Assembly (NCBI GenBank): GCA_902766515.1
Contig: CACXEB010000150.1
Span: 1 to 9,582 of the forward strand
Length of the DNA stretch: 9,582 bases
Direction of reading: 5' to 3'
DNA from: an uncultured Eubacteriales bacterium
Lineage (GTDB): Bacteria > Bacillota_A > Clostridia > Christensenellales > Aristaeellaceae
Below are positions 7,292 through 9,582 of the stretch, piece by piece. Position numbers and translations under genes: made by a program. Every line of letters begins with the position of its first letter. Position 1 is the stretch's first letter. The notes under the pieces were generated by a model, which had not been told where the DNA came from, made no database searches, and was given only the letters and a program-made list of their open reading frames with translations.

Positions 7292-8722
7292 ATGCGGAAA
7301 GTACAGAACAAGGTGATGCTGATCACCTATCCGGACAGCCTGGGCGGTGACCTGAAGGCCCTCCGGCGTGTCCTGGACGGTCCCCTGGCCGGGGCGGTGG
7401 GCAGCGTGCACATCCTGCCGTTTTTTCCCTCCAGCGGCGACCGCGGCTTTTCCCCGATCACCTATGACCGGGTGGAGCCCGCGTTCGGCGACTGGGGGGA
7501 CATCGAGGCGCTGGCGGCGGACTATACGCTGATGTGCGACATGATGGTCAACCACATCTCCCGCCGCAGCGACGAGTTCCAGGACTTCCTGAAGCACGGT
7601 CGGGCGAGCCGGTTCGCCCCGATGTTTTTCGACTATGAGGCGTTCTTCGGCGGCGAACCGTCCGCGGAGGAGCTCGCGAAGCTCTACCGACGGAACGACA
7701 AGCCGCTGTACCAGGAGGTCCGGATGCCCGACGGGGAGGTCCGGAAGCTGTGGCGGTCCTTCTCGGAGGAGCAGATCGACCTGGACACCAACCATCCGGT
7801 CACCCGGGACTATATCATGCGCACCCTGGACGGCCTCGGGCAGCACGGGATCACCGTGGTGCGGATGGACGCCTACGGGTACATCACCAAGGTCCGGGGG
7901 ACGAACTGCTTCTTTGTGGAGCCCCAGGTCTGGGACCTGATCCGGGTGATGGAGGATCAACTGTCCCGCCGCAGCATGACCCTGCTGCCCGAGGTGCACG
8001 ACCGCTACGAGACCGCGCTCAACATCAGCCGCCACGGGTACTATACCTATGACTTCGTCCTGCCGATGCTCACGCTGCATACGCTGCTGACCGGTTCCGC
8101 GCGGGAGATGAAGCACTGGTTCTCGATCTGCCCGCGCGACCAGTTCACCGTCCTGGATACGCACGACGGCGTCGGCGTCCACGACGCGGACGGCATCCTG
8201 ACCGAGGCGCAGGAGCAGGAGGTGATCCGCCGGGTGGAGCCGCACCTTTCCTACAGCTACAAGCCCATGGACATGTCCCGCGCCAAGTACAAGTCCTACC
8301 AGCTGTACGGCGCCTACTACGCCTTGCTGGACGAGGATGACGACGCCTATCTCCTCGCCCGCGCGATCCAGCTCTTCGCCCCCGGCATCCCGCAGGTCTA
8401 CTACAACGGCCTGCTCTGCGGCGGCAACGACCTGGACTTCGATCCGGCGGATCCGCGCAGCATCAACCGCCAGAATTACAGCGAAGCAGTGGTTGAAGCC
8501 ATGGCGCAGCGGCCGGTCGTGCGGCGCCTGCTCGACATGCTGCGGCTCAGGAACACCCACCCGGCCTTTGACGGGCCGCTGGAGATCGGCGACACGCCGG
8601 ACAGCCGCCTCGTGCTGACGCGCCGCGTGGGGGAGGATTATGTATGCCTGGATGCCCGGCTGGACACGGGGCGCTTTGAGATCGCGTACACGGACGGCGG
8701 CCGGCGCGAAACCCTGTCCTGA
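7292..8722 (+). CDS. GH13 subfamily 18 glycoside phosphorylase (sucrose-phosphorylase-like)
   Basis: A 476-residue cytoplasmic protein close in length and motifs to sucrose phosphorylase (about 480-505 residues), which cleaves an alpha-glucoside with phosphate to give alpha-glucose 1-phosphate. The start matches the family (VMLITYPDSLGG, then HILPFFPSSGDRGFSP). The catalytic triad is present: nucleophile D193 in VRMDAYGY, acid/base E234 in LLPEVHDRYE, and transition-state stabiliser D292 in LDTHDGVGV. GIPQVYYNGLL and INRQNYS mark the later barrel. The LDTHDG form resembles sucrose and sucrose 6'-phosphate phosphorylases more than glucosylglycerate phosphorylases. The acceptor loop, NLDIYQ in Streptococcus mutans GtfA as I recall it, reads KYKSYQ here, and the INRHYY element reads INRQNY, so the acceptor may differ from fructose. 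GAGGAG (7279-7284) overlaps the end of the previous gene, whose stop is 4 bp before this ATG. It is the last gene of the operon. Family is firm; the exact substrate is open. Confidence 0.9.
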   Translation: MRKVQNKVMLITYPDSLGGDLKALRRVLDGPLAGAVGSVHILPFFPSSGDRGFSPITYDRVEPAFGDWGDIEALAADYTLMCDMMVNHISRRSDEFQDFLKHGRASRFAPMFFDYEAFFGGEPSAEELAKLYRRNDKPLYQEVRMPDGEVRKLWRSFSEEQIDLDTNHPVTRDYIMRTLDGLGQHGITVVRMDAYGYITKVRGTNCFFVEPQVWDLIRVMEDQLSRRSMTLLPEVHDRYETALNISRHGYYTYDFVLPMLTLHTLLTGSAREMKHWFSICPRDQFTVLDTHDGVGVHDADGILTEAQEQEVIRRVEPHLSYSYKPMDMSRAKYKSYQLYGAYYALLDEDDDAYLLARAIQLFAPGIPQVYYNGLLCGGNDLDFDPADPRSINRQNYSEAVVEAMAQRPVVRRLLDMLRLRNTHPAFDGPLEIGDTPDSRLVLTRRVGEDYVCLDARLDTGRFEIAYTDGGRRETLS

Positions 8723-8734
8723 TCCCCGCGGGGA
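8723..8734. other. Perfect GC-rich palindrome just after the operon stop codon
   Basis: TCCCCGCGGGGA is a perfect 12-bp palindrome starting directly after the phosphorylase TGA. A mutually exclusive hairpin pairs CTGTCC (8714-8719) with GGACAG (8732-8737). No T-run follows, so it does not qualify as an intrinsic terminator. It could protect the mRNA 3' end or be chance in GC-rich DNA. No convincing terminator was found anywhere in 8723-8942. Confidence 0.3.
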
Positions 8735-8753
8735 CAGCGAAGAGCGGCGGAAG

Positions 8754-8861
8754 ATGAAACGGATCGAATTGACCGGCCGGGAGATCAGCGGGCGCCGCTC
8801 CGATCACTTGAACAGCAACCATCATTTCATCCCGTGGTTCTGCCCCCGAATTTCTTCTTGA
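8754..8861 (+). CDS. Possible 35-codon small ORF (doubtful)
   Basis: ATG at 8754 to TGA at 8859-8861 would encode a 35-residue basic, histidine-containing peptide beginning MKRIELTGREISGRR and ending WFCPRISS. It begins 31 bp after the phosphorylase stop, with only a weak purine stretch (GCGGAAG) abutting the ATG instead of a properly spaced Shine-Dalgarno. Its last codons overlap the -35 box of the next promoter. I do not recognise the peptide, and it has no signal peptide or clear membrane segment. It may be a small gene, a remnant of a longer one, or chance; chance is the most likely. Confidence 0.18.
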   Translation: MKRIELTGREISGRRSDHLNSNHHFIPWFCPRISS

Positions 8862-8886
8862 GCAAACCGCCGTTTTCTGGTACAAT
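8858..8886 (+). promoter_or_regulatory. Promoter of the GNAT-YcaQ unit, extended -10
   Basis: TTGAGC (8858-8863), a 17-bp spacer, then TACAAT (8881-8886), with TG at 8878-8879 one base before the -10, giving an extended -10 element. Transcription should start near 8893. This places the in-frame GTG at 8889 upstream of the mRNA start and supports the ATG at 8943 as the GNAT start. It marks a transcription unit separate from the sugar operon. Confidence 0.75.
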
Positions 8887-8942
8887 CAGTGAGGGATAGC
8901 CCCGCGCGGGCGGCAAGAGAAGATCAGGGGACGGACGGATAC

Positions 8943-9401
8943 ATGACGATACGGGAAGCGGCGCTGACCGAACCGATTCTGGAGACATTGATCTCCCTCT
9001 CCCGGGCATGGGAGGCGGAGCAGAGCTGTTACGGCTACCGGGCCAACGGCCGGGAGGACATCGCGGGCAACCGGATCTTCCTGGCGGAGGAGGACGGGAA
9101 GACCGTCGGCTACTTGTTCGGACATATTTTTCATTCAGAAAACATGCGCTCCATCATGCCGGAGGGCACGGCCTGCTTTGAGGTGGAGGAGCTGTATGTG
9201 ACGCCCGCGCAGCGGTCCAGGGGGATCGGGCGGGCGCTCTTTGCGTGCGCCGAGCGGGCTGTCCGGGACGAAGCGGCGTATCTGGTCCTGAGCACCGCGG
9301 CGAAGAACTGGAAAGCGGTCTTTCACTTCTACCTGGACGAGCTGGACATGACGTTCTGGAGCGCAAGGCTGTTCAAGCAGATCGGGGGTGGTCCGGCATG
9401 A
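8943..9401 (+). CDS. GNAT-family N-acetyltransferase
   Basis: A 152-residue single-domain GNAT protein, normal length for the family, which moves an acetyl group from acetyl-CoA to an amine. Motif A is clear: the beta-4 strand EVEELYV (80-86) is followed by the pyrophosphate-binding loop QRSRGIG (90-96) and the helix RALFACAERA. A beta-5 strand YLVLSTA (113-119) and helix KAVFHFYLDEL follow. The C-terminal MTFWSARLFKQI replaces the more common FYEKLGF ending. The ATG at 8943 was chosen over an in-frame GTG at 8889 because the promoter start point lies after that GTG; a modest AGGGG (8926-8930) lies upstream of the ATG. The stop overlaps the next ATG by 4 bp, so it is translationally coupled to a YcaQ-like DNA glycosylase gene. 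Substrate unknown; small-molecule detoxification or protein modification are both possible. Confidence 0.88.
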   Translation: MTIREAALTEPILETLISLSRAWEAEQSCYGYRANGREDIAGNRIFLAEEDGKTVGYLFGHIFHSENMRSIMPEGTACFEVEELYVTPAQRSRGIGRALFACAERAVRDEAAYLVLSTAAKNWKAVFHFYLDELDMTFWSARLFKQIGGGPA

Positions 9402-9582
9402 GCGGCACCGGCGCGGAGCTGGACCTGACCCTCGCCCAGGCCAGGCGGTTCATCCTCCATAAGCAGGGGCTGCTGGGCAGCCACCGTTTCATCGGCAAGG
9501 AAGGCGCTTACCGGTACGTGCGGCAGGCCGGCTGCATCCAGTACGATCCGGTGGACGTGTGCGGCAGGAACGCGGAGCTGAC
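9398..9582 (+). CDS. YcaQ/AlkX-like DNA glycosylase (winged-helix, HTH_42), N-terminal part
   Basis: The first 61 codons of a gene that runs off the right edge. The start overlaps the GNAT stop as ATGA (9398-9401), with a GGGGGTGG stretch just before it. The protein begins with a helix LTLAQARRFILHKQGLLG and reaches CIQYDPVDVCGRNAEL, which matches the N-terminus of the YcaQ/AlkZ family of winged-helix DNA glycosylases. These unhook bulky alkyl adducts and interstrand crosslinks. The Q-Y-D triplet (48-50) fits the Q-x-D catalytic motif of the YcaQ-like branch rather than the Q-x-Q of AlkZ. Only about 15 percent of a typical 400-residue protein is visible, so integrity of the rest cannot be judged. 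Pairing with an acetyltransferase suggests a possible protection or detoxification unit, which is inference. Confidence 0.78.
   Translation, partial: MSGTGAELDLTLAQARRFILHKQGLLGSHRFIGKEGAYRYVRQAGCIQYDPVDVCGRNAEL

Noticed and set aside
5590..7326. 578-codon minus-strand open frame under the ROK-SIS gene
   Set aside because: Spans an intergenic junction, lacks domain features, and mirrors a well-supported plus-strand gene.
7187..8560. 457-codon minus-strand open frame under the phosphorylase
   Set aside because: Antisense shadow rich in Val, His and Arg with no motif; the plus-strand GH13_18 triad is intact.
8889..8942. Upstream GTG start for the GNAT protein
   Set aside because: It lies directly after the -10 box, before the predicted transcription start, and would add residues not expected in GNAT proteins.

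Overview
The window looks like a GC-rich bacterial chromosome, probably a high-GC member of the Bacillota (Clostridia-like, gut or rumen type). This rests on near-consensus sigma-70/sigma-A promoters, strong AGGAGG-type ribosome binding sites and protein flavour (GH38 mannosidases, a gtfA-like GH13_18 phosphorylase, a ROK kinase). No rRNA, tRNA, CRISPR array, insertion sequence or phage gene was seen, so the taxonomic call is an inference.

Layout. Positions 1-747 (minus strand) hold the first 249 codons of a GH38 alpha-mannosidase that runs off the left edge. A 246-bp intergenic region (748-993) carries two divergent promoters with an AT-rich patch between them. Rightwards from it runs a compact five-gene operon (994-8722): an FGGY sugar kinase, a second GH38 alpha-mannosidase, a metallo-beta-lactamase-fold hydrolase, a ROK-kinase/SIS-isomerase fusion, and a GH13_18 (sucrose-phosphorylase-type) glycoside phosphorylase. 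Gaps are 26 bp, a 4-bp ATGA overlap, 26 bp and 4 bp. After a 220-bp gap containing a good extended -10 promoter, a second small transcription unit begins with a GNAT acetyltransferase (8943-9401), coupled by ATGA overlap to a YcaQ/AlkX-type DNA glycosylase gene that runs off the right edge.

Working model. The operon looks like a catabolic set for a mannose- and/or glucose-containing oligosaccharide. The two GH38 enzymes would release mannose. The phosphorylase would split an alpha-glucoside into alpha-glucose 1-phosphate plus an acceptor. The FGGY and ROK kinases would phosphorylate the freed sugars, and the GmhA-like SIS domain would interconvert an aldose phosphate and a ketose phosphate. 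The metallo-hydrolase has no assigned substrate. The most distinctive gene is the kinase-isomerase fusion, in which the kinase half lacks the usual ROK zinc cysteines while the isomerase half keeps the GmhA metal and catalytic residues. The phosphorylase keeps its catalytic triad but has a changed acceptor loop, so its substrate may not be sucrose. No transporter or regulator gene lies inside the window.
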